A stretch of 33,975 nucleotides of DNA, taken from NCBI GenBank assembly GCA_021820975.1, contig JAKADA010000023.1, positions 1-33,975 on the forward strand, in the 5' to 3' direction. The position numbers and the translations under genes were made by a program. Every line of letters begins with the position of its first letter. Within the stretch, counting starts at the first letter, position 1. The notes beneath the pieces were generated by a model, which searched no databases, was not told where the DNA came from, and saw only the letters and a list, made by a program, of their open reading frames with translations. Positions 7,993-15,845 of the stretch are shown piece by piece. This DNA is from Bacillota bacterium. GTDB lineage: Bacteria; Bacillota; Bacilli; Alicyclobacillales; SLC66.

Positions 7993-9132
7993 TTAACTTT
8001 GTGCCTGCTGATTTGCGCCGCGTAGGCGATTGATAAAAACGGAAACGATCACCAGCAACAAGGGTGTTAGTAACTCCACAATCCAACCAAATGGCTCGAT
8101 AATCCTTGATTCAATGGCTTCTATAGTCATGATGTTTTGAGGCAGAAAAACAAAAATATACAGCAACAAGGCCATGGGAAATATGATCGGACGGTACACC
8201 GGCATCCGAAAAGCACTTGCATATAAGTAACCGCTCAACCATAAACCAAACCCCATTTTAAGCACAGCTCCCGCCGTCCATAAAAAAACGAAGACTGATT
8301 CTAATCGTTGAACAAAACGACCGACATAAATTAATCGTGCTAATTGATACAACGGAAATGACACCTGTCCGCTAACTGCATCGGTAAAAACACCTAACAC
8401 AACAAACAATACAGCAGACATTGTAAGCGCAGTAAAGAAGATACTCATCAACCCTATTCGTACAAAATGTTGCTGATTGCGCACCGCAGGATACAAAATG
8501 GCTAGCATGAGCACATTGGCAAAGGCGCTTGTATTTAAGAATGAATGTACCAAGGTAACAGACCAGCCGCGGCCTGCAAGTGGCATCAAGTAAGGAAGAT
8601 GAAACCACGTCAAGGGCAAAACCAACAAAACCACGAAACCTACGCCAAGGATATAGGCGATCAGAACGGCTACCCGAGTCAATCCTTCGAGCCCTTTATA
8701 GGCGTAGTACACGACCACAATCAAAAAACTTGCAGCGACAATCTCCGATGGCGTTCGCGGCAATACTGTAGTGACCACCGTTTCCGTAAATTCGCGCATA
8801 ACGATAGCTGTTTGCAAGAAAAAGAAAATACTAAAGGCGATCGCGACCGGAATCCCGATCACAGGCGACAACGAGTTCGTAACAAGTTCCATCAAATTTT
8901 GCGTTGGTGTTTTTCTCATCGCAAGGTACAAGAGTAAAAACACAGCAAAGCTAATTACACCTGCAAAGAGTGGAATCATCCATGCGGCAGTAGCACCTTC
9001 AACAGCAACGCGTGATGGATAACTCAAGAACACATCCGTCGAACAGTAAATTGTAATAAGTGCTGTGAGTTCTGCAATACCTACTCGGCCGATGCGGATC
9101 GACGACGATGAATTATTTGCGCTTTTCTTCAT
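7993..9132 (-). CDS. GerB-type (GerAB/GerKB family) spore germination transporter-like subunit
   Basis: A protein of 379 residues with about ten hydrophobic helices and the APC-superfamily fold of endospore germination permeases, the B subunits that bind germinants in the inner spore membrane. Early residues (GRVGIAELTALITIYCSTDVFLSYP) match the family's first helix, and its length is close to the usual 360-370. Of two adjacent ATG codons, 9132 sits six bases after GAGGTG and is preferred; 9135 would add one Met. Its start overlaps the end of the A-subunit gene by 20 bases, so the two are translationally coupled. No C (lipoprotein) subunit gene follows. The germinant cannot be predicted. Confidence 0.92.
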   Translation of the reverse strand: MKKSANNSSSSIRIGRVGIAELTALITIYCSTDVFLSYPSRVAVEGATAAWMIPLFAGVISFAVFLLLYLAMRKTPTQNLMELVTNSLSPVIGIPVAIAFSIFFFLQTAIVMREFTETVVTTVLPRTPSEIVAASFLIVVVYYAYKGLEGLTRVAVLIAYILGVGFVVLLVLPLTWFHLPYLMPLAGRGWSVTLVHSFLNTSAFANVLMLAILYPAVRNQQHFVRIGLMSIFFTALTMSAVLFVVLGVFTDAVSGQVSFPLYQLARLIYVGRFVQRLESVFVFLWTAGAVLKMGFGLWLSGYLYASAFRMPVYRPIIFPMALLLYIFVFLPQNIMTIEAIESRIIEPFGWIVELLTPLLLVIVSVFINRLRGANQQAQS

Positions 9133-11005
9133 CATTATCACCTCGATCCTGTGCCATCTGATCTGCATCTTTGGCAAGTGGGCTCCAAGATCGAGACATA
9201 GGCGTTTGTCGTCTTTTGCGAATAGGAAAGTATGGGTTGGGCCGCACCTCCATTTTATAAGCGGGTGCTCGCCAAATCGTATCAGGCGAACTGTTTCGTC
9301 TAGGGGCAATTGGGGAAAGAATGGGCACCCCAAGACTACGTAACGTAACCGCGTGCATCATCAGTACCATAAAGAGCAAAATGATACCATAAAAACCAAA
9401 GACAGCAGCGCTCGCAATAAATCCAAAGCGCAATACACGTACCGTAAATGATAAATTGTAGTTTGGCATCGTAAAAGAACCTAATGCAGTAACCGCCACG
9501 ACAATAATCAAAAGTGGACTGATAATACCTGCCGCTACAGCCGCTTGCCCTAAAATAAGTGCACCGACGATGCCAATAGTAGGGCCAATTACTGACGGTA
9601 TTCGTATTCCCGCCTCGCGGATTAATTCAATAGAAAACTCCATAATCAATACTTCAATCACAACAGGAAATGGAACCCGTTCACGCGATGAGGCGATGGA
9701 TAACATAATTTCCGTCGGGATCATTTCCGGATGAAAATTCGTAACAGAAATATATAAAGCTGGTAAAAGCAAAGCAATAAACAAAGCAATGACCCGAATA
9801 AAGCGGATAAATGTGCCAAAAGGCCAATGTAAATAAGCATCCTCTGCTGTCTGCAACAACGACCAGAAGAGTACTGGTACAAGCAGAACATACGGACTAT
9901 GCCCTACAAAAATAGCAACTTGACCCTCTGTTAGACCGTATGCTACACGATCTGGGCGCTCCGTCGACAGCAACTTAGGGATAACACCCATCGGTGCATC
10001 CTCGATAAATTGCTCCACAAGGCCACTTTCTGGCACATAATCTACTTTAATGCTCTCAATTCGGCGCATCACTTCTTTTACGACGTTCGGGTTAACCACA
10101 CCATCCATATACATAATCGCAATATCTGTGGAGGCAAGCGTTCCTAACTGTCTCATCTCGGTAATAAGATTCGGTGATCGAAGTTTTGAACGAACAAGTC
10201 CTGTATTGGATCGAAAATTTTCCGTAAAGGCATCATGTGGCCCTCGAACTGCGGCCTCGGTCTGATTGATTCCCACAGGCCGATGTTCCCATCCCTTAGT
10301 TTCTACAGAGATAACTACATTAACGCCATCAATAAACAAGACAGTACTACCAGCTAGGATATTTTCAATGGCATCTTTATACGTGGAAAATTTCATCACC
10401 TGATTGCCAGGCAACAAGACATTTTGTACTCGATCTTCTAATGTTAAGGAAGCAATGTCATGTTCCAAATCAGACAACATCATGAGCGGTTCAAGAATGT
10501 GGTTATTGATGATTGTCTTATCAGCGATTCCATCTACAAAAATGGCCATGGCATCAGCTACGTGTTCACCGCCAAGGCGAAATTTACGTATGATGATGTC
10601 CGCATTGATAGGCAGACGAAAAACTTTCTCAAGAATCTGTTGATTATCAGCTAAAGCATACTGGATAAAAACGGGGGGTTCTTCTGCCGACGATCCTTTT
10701 TTCATCTTACTTGTTCGCTTAAAAGCTCTTTGTTGTAATTCAACATACGAGATCGATGTGACTTCTTTGTGCCCATGAACGGTATTTACCGTTACATCAT
10801 CAACTCGATACCGCTCGCCAAACCGCACGATCGTTTTTTTGAGGCGAAAAGAACCGCCTGAAGCTCTTTGCTGATTGTTCCTAGGTTGTGTTTGCGTTTC
10901 TTTATACGATGGATTTTCATCTGTCACAGGGGTTAATTGGAATTCTTGATCTAAAATACGGTCATCCACTGACAAAAGTCGCTTGAAAAAACTTGTTATA
11001 GCCAA
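9113..11005 (-). CDS. GerA-type spore germination protein (A subunit) with an N-terminal extension
   Basis: A protein of 630 residues; typical GerAA proteins are about 480-520. The core begins near residue 115 (FIQYALADNQQILEKVF) and contains the GerA soluble domain, with the conserved AVRGPHDAFTEN and PERPDRVA-like (STERPDRVAYGL) stretches. About five membrane helices and the FTMPNYNLSFTVRVLRFGF segment follow near 500-530. The first 115 residues are a charged extension I cannot assign. A basic tail ends the protein. The TTG at 11005 is chosen because GGGGTGG precedes it at good spacing; upstream codons would run back into nth. In germinant receptors the A subunit multimerises into the ion channel. 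Function is family knowledge. Confidence 0.9.
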   Translation of the reverse strand: MAITSFFKRLLSVDDRILDQEFQLTPVTDENPSYKETQTQPRNNQQRASGGSFRLKKTIVRFGERYRVDDVTVNTVHGHKEVTSISYVELQQRAFKRTSKMKKGSSAEEPPVFIQYALADNQQILEKVFRLPINADIIIRKFRLGGEHVADAMAIFVDGIADKTIINNHILEPLMMLSDLEHDIASLTLEDRVQNVLLPGNQVMKFSTYKDAIENILAGSTVLFIDGVNVVISVETKGWEHRPVGINQTEAAVRGPHDAFTENFRSNTGLVRSKLRSPNLITEMRQLGTLASTDIAIMYMDGVVNPNVVKEVMRRIESIKVDYVPESGLVEQFIEDAPMGVIPKLLSTERPDRVAYGLTEGQVAIFVGHSPYVLLVPVLFWSLLQTAEDAYLHWPFGTFIRFIRVIALFIALLLPALYISVTNFHPEMIPTEIMLSIASSRERVPFPVVIEVLIMEFSIELIREAGIRIPSVIGPTIGIVGALILGQAAVAAGIISPLLIIVVAVTALGSFTMPNYNLSFTVRVLRFGFIASAAVFGFYGIILLFMVLMMHAVTLRSLGVPILSPIAPRRNSSPDTIWRAPAYKMEVRPNPYFPIRKRRQTPMSRSWSPLAKDADQMAQDRGDNDEEKRK

Positions 11006-11020
11006 AAAATCCACCCCGCA

Positions 11021-11042
11021 CCATAGACAAAATGTCCTATGG
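11021..11042. promoter_or_regulatory. Imperfect hairpin between nth stop and the germination operon start
   Basis: CCATAGACA and TGTCCTATGG form a stem of nine pairs with one bulged C around a three-base AAA loop. It lies three bases past the nth stop and about 16 bases before the TTG of the germination A gene. There is no T-run, so it is not a good terminator; it could shape the leader of the germination transcript or be an operator. Confidence 0.35.
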
Positions 11043-11045
11043 CTA

Positions 11046-11693
11046 CTATCCCCCGGGATGGAAGGAGTATGCATACCGACACAATGTTTGTAATGCACAG
11101 GAAGAACACTTAGGGGATCGCGCATGGCATACTAATCTGCCATGGTAAATTAACCAGTGGTGTGCAGAAGACCATAAAGGACGAGGAATTTTCTTCATAA
11201 GTTGTTGTTCTGTTTTTGCAACATCATCACTGTTAGCCAGACCCAAACGATTGGAAACGCGTTGTACATGCGTATCAACAGCGATCGCAGGAATATGAAA
11301 AGCGTTTGATAAAACAACGTTGGCCGTTTTTCGACCAACACCGGGAAGCGCGATCAAAAGGGGAAGTTGATCAGGAACTTGACTATGATAGTCTTGCACA
11401 AGAATTTGGCTCGTACGAATAATGTTTTTCGCTTTTGTCTTATATAATCCACAACGAGCAATCATCATCTCTACATCTGGCACCGCAGCATCGCTTAAAG
11501 CTAGTGGTGTAGGATACTTTGCAAATAAGGTTGGCGTCAACTCATTGACCATTTTATCTGTACATTGCGCAGACAAAATCGTTGCGATAAGAAGTTCAAA
11601 CGCATTTCTATGATGTAGTGCACATTGCGCGTCCGGATACAAACTTTCGAGCATACGCAAAACAGCAGGAACGTCAACTTTAAAACGCGGCAT
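11046..11693 (-). CDS. nth: Endonuclease III (DNA glycosylase/AP lyase)
   Basis: This 215-residue base-excision repair enzyme removes oxidised pyrimidines from DNA and cleaves the abasic site. The helix-hairpin-helix LPGVGRKTA carries the catalytic Lys122, and VDTHVQR supplies Asp140. The C-terminal 4Fe-4S cluster motif is C-x6-C-x2-C-x5-C (Cys189, 196, 199, 205). The length is normal for Nth. In many Bacillales nth is grouped with dnaD and a penicillin-binding protein; here it sits instead just upstream of a germination operon. That may place the germination genes partly under its read-through. The window also carries mutY, the related adenine glycosylase, 8 kb away. Confidence 0.97.
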   Translation of the reverse strand: MPRFKVDVPAVLRMLESLYPDAQCALHHRNAFELLIATILSAQCTDKMVNELTPTLFAKYPTPLALSDAAVPDVEMMIARCGLYKTKAKNIIRTSQILVQDYHSQVPDQLPLLIALPGVGRKTANVVLSNAFHIPAIAVDTHVQRVSNRLGLANSDDVAKTEQQLMKKIPRPLWSSAHHWLIYHGRLVCHARSPKCSSCALQTLCRYAYSFHPGG

Positions 11694-11705
11694 TTTTATT
11701 TGCTC

Positions 11706-13142
11706 CTAAAGAATCTTCTGATCTTGGTGTCGATAGCGGGGCTTTCTCGCGCTATTTAGTATAGATTGAGACTGCAATCCCTTCTCTAACATGGTACGAA
11801 GCATCGGTGCCTGGTACCTGAATGCGGGACCCTTTATCGCCTTAAATAGAGAAGACAATGCAACGTATTCACACACAGCTATGCGATATGTTTGCGTGAG
11901 ATCGATAGGTTTCCCAGCGATCATCATGGTGAGAACCTGCTCATCACACAATTCTTCCGACATCTCACGATCGATCCATACTTCGCCGCCTGCAATATGC
12001 AGGCGCCCGACAAAATGTCCACGAAATCCGAATCCAATACCTTGACTCGCAATGAGATCTTTACGCAAACTATCACTAAAAAGTTGTAACAATTGATGAC
12101 CGGTTACGTCTATCACTACGGCACGCATAGGTGTTGCACAAACGGCGAGTAGATCTCCCCTTTTTACCGGACCCATACGAAAACCTGCTGTTATCACGCC
12201 ACCATTGACGATGGCCACTTGCACTTCTAATGTCTCTTTCATCTGATCACATAACAAATTCACCATTTGTGATTCACCAAACAAGGAGTGCGCTAGATGG
12301 GTAGGGATTACCGCTACTGACTTTTGCAATTCATCACGAGCGATTGGCACGTACGTGTCAATGACTTGCGCTACGGCTTCATCCATGGGTGTATCTTCTT
12401 GCGTATACTCTAAGCACCCCGTGACACACTCCAAATGCCTATCCTTGCCTACGGTCATCGTGATATGACCAAAAGCTTTTGCGTGTTTGCCTGCTTGAAA
12501 AATCCACACATTTTTTCGTTTGATACCGTTTGTGAGAAATTGATGCGTATGTGATCCTATGATAATATCTGCAGCAATTCCTTGATCAACCAACATTTCA
12601 TCAATGTGAAGTCCGAGATGAGATAGTAGGATTACCACATCTGCGCCCGCATGGTATAAATTTTGACATAGGTTAAAGGCTAGAGAAACAGGATCTTGAG
12701 AAGCGACGCCAATGGTCTCTAATAGGTTCCTATACTCCACCGTAACTCCGCAAACGCCAACTTTTACGCCGGAAACCGTAAAAATCATACCAGATGGAAC
12801 AAGCCATTCATTATCCGGCATAGCAATGTTACTGCAAAACATTGGCGTTTGCGAAAGGATTGCTAATTCGCTCCATACTGCATGATCTACGGTAACCGTT
12901 TCGTTATTACCATAAACTAAACCATCATAACCTACAACGTTTAGTACATTCGCATTGATCCTACCCATCGTCGCATAGGACAAGGGATTTGATAAATCGA
13001 TATGATCGCCTAAGTCAAAGCACAGTACATCAAAACCCTCATCAGTCAACTTTTGTCGTAATGATCGCATTTGCGTTACAAGTCGAGCATACGACAAAAG
13101 TTCACTGTGAACATCATTTGTGTGTAATATATGAAGTTGCAA
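11706..13142 (-). CDS. 5'-nucleotidase/UDP-sugar hydrolase-family metallophosphatase, YunD-like
   Basis: About 478 residues with no signal peptide, so probably cytoplasmic like Bacillus YunD rather than exported like UshA. The N-terminal calcineurin-like domain shows LHTNDVHSE (first metal ligands), DLGDHID, YGNNET (the GNNE variant typical of YunD in place of GNHE), LLSHLGLH and IIGSHTHQ. The C-terminal 5'-nucleotidase domain starts near residue 280, with VNGGVI and the TPMRAVVIDVTG region. The TTG at 13142 is preferred because AAGGTGA lies five bases upstream; in-frame GTG codons at 13163 and 13151 are alternatives overlapping the previous gene's stop. It is coupled to the receiver-like gene upstream. 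The substrate is probably a nucleotide or nucleotide sugar. Confidence 0.88.
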   Translation of the reverse strand: MQLHILHTNDVHSELLSYARLVTQMRSLRQKLTDEGFDVLCFDLGDHIDLSNPLSYATMGRINANVLNVVGYDGLVYGNNETVTVDHAVWSELAILSQTPMFCSNIAMPDNEWLVPSGMIFTVSGVKVGVCGVTVEYRNLLETIGVASQDPVSLAFNLCQNLYHAGADVVILLSHLGLHIDEMLVDQGIAADIIIGSHTHQFLTNGIKRKNVWIFQAGKHAKAFGHITMTVGKDRHLECVTGCLEYTQEDTPMDEAVAQVIDTYVPIARDELQKSVAVIPTHLAHSLFGESQMVNLLCDQMKETLEVQVAIVNGGVITAGFRMGPVKRGDLLAVCATPMRAVVIDVTGHQLLQLFSDSLRKDLIASQGIGFGFRGHFVGRLHIAGGEVWIDREMSEELCDEQVLTMMIAGKPIDLTQTYRIAVCEYVALSSLFKAIKGPAFRYQAPMLRTMLEKGLQSQSILNSARKPRYRHQDQKIL

Positions 13143-13147
13143 TTCTG

Positions 13148-13507
13148 TCACCTTAGTAACCACTTGCCTAAAATACTATTTATATCCGTTTTAAAACGCG
13201 TACTCGCATAAATATCATCAACCTGTGCTGACTGCGCCCTCGCCACAAGATCCCGCTTTGCATGTGCTGCATAAGCCAGTACTCTACTACCATGCTCTTT
13301 ACTTTGTCGCACCAGCGACTCAAGCGTTGGTCCCACTGCTGCCAAGTCAAGCACGACGATCGATGGTTTCACTACCTGTAATCGATCGATAAAAGCTTGA
13401 TCGTTTGACACGATGGATACTGTGCAATGAAAATTTGCTGCTGCCTCACGCAACCGTACGGAAAACATGAGATCGGGAACAAAAGCCAAAATCGCTTCTC
13501 CAGCCAT
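13148..13507 (-). CDS. Stand-alone receiver-like protein (atypical response-regulator domain)
   Basis: A protein of 119 residues with the alternating beta-alpha pattern of a CheY-type receiver domain and no output domain. The usual phospho-acceptor position appears as VVLDLAAVG (Asp near 54). However, the acidic pair normally near residue 10 is only PD (AFVPDLMFSVRL) and the switch Lys-Pro is missing (YASTRFKTD), so phosphorylation may not occur. An in-frame stop at 13148-13150 is followed almost directly by the nucleotidase start, which implies translational coupling and a shared role. GGAGGGG lies upstream of the ATG. I do not recognise a named family; the receiver call is from fold pattern only. 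Confidence 0.65.
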   Translation of the reverse strand: MAGEAILAFVPDLMFSVRLREAAANFHCTVSIVSNDQAFIDRLQVVKPSIVVLDLAAVGPTLESLVRQSKEHGSRVLAYAAHAKRDLVARAQSAQVDDIYASTRFKTDINSILGKWLLR

Positions 13508-13584
13508 TTCGAACCCCTCCGCCTCATTCTTTATGTTTTAGTGTATCACAGATACCAAGTCTGTTCATGCCCACCGAGTAGACA

Positions 13585-13590
13585 TATAAT
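13585..13590 (+). promoter_or_regulatory. Candidate -10 element (TATAAT) for the Dabb gene
   Basis: A perfect TATAAT lies about 36 bases before the start codon. The -35 region (around 13562-13567, TGTTCA) is weak, so the promoter would need an activator or another contact. Confidence 0.4.
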
Positions 13591-13626
13591 TGGCTTATTC
13601 TTGACAACAAATGAGGAGGCACCACT

Positions 13627-13926
13627 ATGGTTGAACATATCGTTTTAATCACTTGGAAAGAGGATGTAACAAATGAAACTAGAAACCAAATTCTTGCGGA
13701 GTTATTGACATTAAAAGATAAAATCCTTGGAATTGTCAGCTATCACGTAGGTCATAACTTTTCATCTCGTAGTCAAGGCTTTGACGCAGCGATTACCTCA
13801 ACATTTGTCGATGAAAAAAGTCTGGAGGCCTACAGTGTACACAAAGAACACGTAGCCATTGCACAAAAGCTACGTACTTCTACCAAAAATATTCTCGCCC
13901 TAGATTTTCATCATCTATCAGCTTAA
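13627..13926 (+). CDS. Dabb-family (stress-responsive alpha/beta-barrel) protein
   Basis: A 99-residue single-domain protein of the dimeric alpha/beta-barrel (Dabb) family. The N-terminal MVEHIVLITWK strand, the SYHVGHNFSS segment and the central AITSTFVDEKSLEAY-HKEH stretch are typical of the family. Members are often small stress-induced or cyclase-like proteins, and no specific reaction can be named. GAGGAGG lies seven bases before the ATG. It stands between the divergent receiver-like gene and the prespore regulator rsfA downstream, with about 114 bases before rsfA. A TATAAT-like hexamer at 13585-13590 may be its -10 element. Confidence 0.88.
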   Translation: MVEHIVLITWKEDVTNETRNQILAELLTLKDKILGIVSYHVGHNFSSRSQGFDAAITSTFVDEKSLEAYSVHKEHVAIAQKLRTSTKNILALDFHHLSA

Positions 13927-14040
13927 TCATCACTAGAACACTTCTATAAACATATCATGCATTATCGAACAACATTGACAGGTATCTTTCTTCCAGATTT
14001 CGGACATAAAGATATTATCATGATTTGGAGGGAACCTGAA

Positions 14041-14688
14041 ATGGAAGTCATGGAGCGATGGGCTTCACGTTCGGATGCATGGACTCCCGAGGACGATGTC
14101 ACGTTAGCAGAACTTGTTTTGCGACATATTCGAGAGGGCAGTACTCAGCTTGTTGCTTTTGATGAAGCTGCCGCACTTTTAGGCCGAACCGCAGCAGCTT
14201 GCGGTTATCGCTGGAACGGTGTTGTACGTAGGCATTATGAAGACGCCATTCGCGAAGCCAAACAGATACGTAGAAAAGCACTGGAGGAAAGACGTAATCG
14301 ACGGCCAAATCGTACACAAATTGTACTTGGCGCAGATCATGAATTCACCTTGGATCTCCTGATTCGAGGGCTACGTGATTTTGAACGTCGTTATCACGAA
14401 CTTTCTGATGAAGTGAAGCAATTAGCAAGGGAAAAACGAGACTTAGAAGAACACATAACACAACCGGTGGTTTCCACGACATCGTCCGTTCTGCCACAGA
14501 TCACTGCGATTAGTGCGACGCCACCTACTGCACCGGCAGTAGCCACAGAGCAGATCGAAGAAGATTCGCGTACACTTCTTGCAATCATGGAACGAGCTAG
14601 AAGACTTCTCGATGCCGAAAATGATGCACTAAAACCACGATTTCGTGTTGATGCCCATGGAAATGCAGAACGCTTTACAACAGAATGA
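14041..14688 (+). CDS. rsfA: RsfA-family prespore-specific transcriptional regulator (Myb-like)
   Basis: This 215-residue protein begins with the Myb/SANT-like DNA-binding domain characteristic of RsfA (about residues 8-65: AWTPEDDVTLAELVLRHI, then AFDEAAALLGRTAAACGYRWN). It continues as a basic helix (REAKQIRRKALEERRNRR) and a coiled-coil segment (about 110-145). In B. subtilis RsfA is made in the forespore and tunes sigma-F-dependent genes. GGAGGG lies eight bases before the ATG at 14041; earlier in-frame ATGs add a leader without family similarity. It ends at a hairpin shared with the convergent ytvI-type gene. Identification is good; the target genes here are unknown. Confidence 0.85.
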   Translation: MEVMERWASRSDAWTPEDDVTLAELVLRHIREGSTQLVAFDEAAALLGRTAAACGYRWNGVVRRHYEDAIREAKQIRRKALEERRNRRPNRTQIVLGADHEFTLDLLIRGLRDFERRYHELSDEVKQLAREKRDLEEHITQPVVSTTSSVLPQITAISATPPTAPAVATEQIEEDSRTLLAIMERARRLLDAENDALKPRFRVDAHGNAERFTTE

Positions 14689-14695
14689 CACAACG

Positions 14696-15841
14696 TTAGT
14701 GGTCAGAATCCATTTTCTGGCCACTATTTGCGTCTTTTGATGGTAAGCCCAACTTCTCGGAATTCGGGAAAAAATCGATGAACATTCGTGCACGAATCAG
14801 GGACCGCAAGGCAATTAGCAAAATGGGACCTAGCAACAGACCGATAAATCCCATACTCGTCAACCCTACGTACATGCCAAACATCGTAGCAAACGTCCCT
14901 AACTCCATATTTGAAGCAAGAATTTTAGGTTCAATCGTATGACGGACAAGCGATGCGACTGCCTGCAAGAGTAAAATCTTGATAGCGAGCACGTAATTGC
15001 CTAAAGCCACTGCCCCGATCGCCCACGGTAACGTGACAATACCCGATCCTAAAATGGGAACCCAACCCGTAAGCCCAATGAGCGTCCCTAAAATAAGCGC
15101 GTAGTGCACACCCATCACAAGTAATCCGATCACACAGATGACACTTGTGACGATAATCAAAATAGCTTGGGCACGGGCCAAGCCAGCCAAGGCGCGGCCA
15201 ACATCTCCTGCAACTAGCCCTAACTTCGGTGCCCACCCAGGGGGTAAGATCTTTTTTAGACCACCTATCATGGATTCTCGCTGTGCCATAAAAAAATATG
15301 CTGCAACAACAGAAATTACAACAACCACGATCACATCGGGCAAAAAAGCTACACCAGAGAAAAATCCTGATAATAAAGCCAAGGCCACTTGTCGAACTTG
15401 ATCTACTGCGGTCAGAGCTGCAGATTGTACAGCAGATACGATTTTCGGAGGAAGATGCCCATAGACAGCCATACCCTGCTCTATCCATTGCGACACAGAG
15501 TACGCCCAAGTATGAAAATAATGCGGCAAACTTTGTGAAAGACTGATCGCTTCTTCTGCCCCCTGCACAGCGACAAATCCTATTAAACCAAGTAAACCAC
15601 CTATCACCAACACCAAAGTGGAAACGATCGATACACGGCGAGACATTCCCCACCGTTCAAAAACATGGACAAGCGGAAAGAGAACCACGGCAATCACAAA
15701 CCCGATGATAAACGGCAATATGTAGACGATGATTTTAGCAAACAGCAGCAAGGCTATCATAACAAAGACTAATAAAACAGCCACCTCAAGCAAGCTTAAC
15801 AAATAGCGTTGTAATGCTGGCTGTAGGGACACCCGTTTCAC
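14696..15841 (-). CDS. YtvI-type / AI-2E transporter-family membrane protein
   Basis: A 381-residue integral membrane protein of the AI-2E transporter superfamily, most like the sporulation-linked YtvI branch. Helices cluster at about 15-60 and 70-95 and in a dense C-terminal half (about 150-345). The conserved GLTGWVPILGSGIVTLPWAIGA segment and IEPKILASNMELGTFATMFGMYVG, with its PKI..S..L pattern, are diagnostic. A polar tail ends at a terminator hairpin. It starts four bases after the sensor kinase stop, so it is certainly in that operon. Exported or imported substrates are not known for this branch. The association with a two-component system could mean envelope stress control. Confidence 0.86.
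   Translation of the reverse strand: MKRVSLQPALQRYLLSLLEVAVLLVFVMIALLLFAKIIVYILPFIIGFVIAVVLFPLVHVFERWGMSRRVSIVSTLVLVIGGLLGLIGFVAVQGAEEAISLSQSLPHYFHTWAYSVSQWIEQGMAVYGHLPPKIVSAVQSAALTAVDQVRQVALALLSGFFSGVAFLPDVIVVVVISVVAAYFFMAQRESMIGGLKKILPPGWAPKLGLVAGDVGRALAGLARAQAILIIVTSVICVIGLLVMGVHYALILGTLIGLTGWVPILGSGIVTLPWAIGAVALGNYVLAIKILLLQAVASLVRHTIEPKILASNMELGTFATMFGMYVGLTSMGFIGLLLGPILLIALRSLIRARMFIDFFPNSEKLGLPSKDANSGQKMDSDH
14697..14726. terminator. Hairpin terminator shared by rsfA and the ytvI-type gene
   Basis: A 12-bp stem (TAGTGGTCAGAA against TTCTGGCCACTA, one G-U pair) with a six-base loop lies between the convergent gene ends. It overlaps the last codons of the minus-strand gene. It is followed by a short T-rich stretch on the plus side (TATTTG), so termination strength is moderate. 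Confidence 0.55.
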
Positions 15842-15845
15842 TTGT

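Noticed and set aside
13957-14000. GCATT and GGTATC elements resembling a sigma-F promoter before rsfA
   Set aside because: Both elements deviate at key positions, so I do not call a promoter.
14931-15653. A 240-codon minus-strand open frame
   Set aside because: It is an out-of-frame shadow of the YtvI-type gene, rich in Cys/Trp/Arg codons and without a plausible ribosome site or family pattern.
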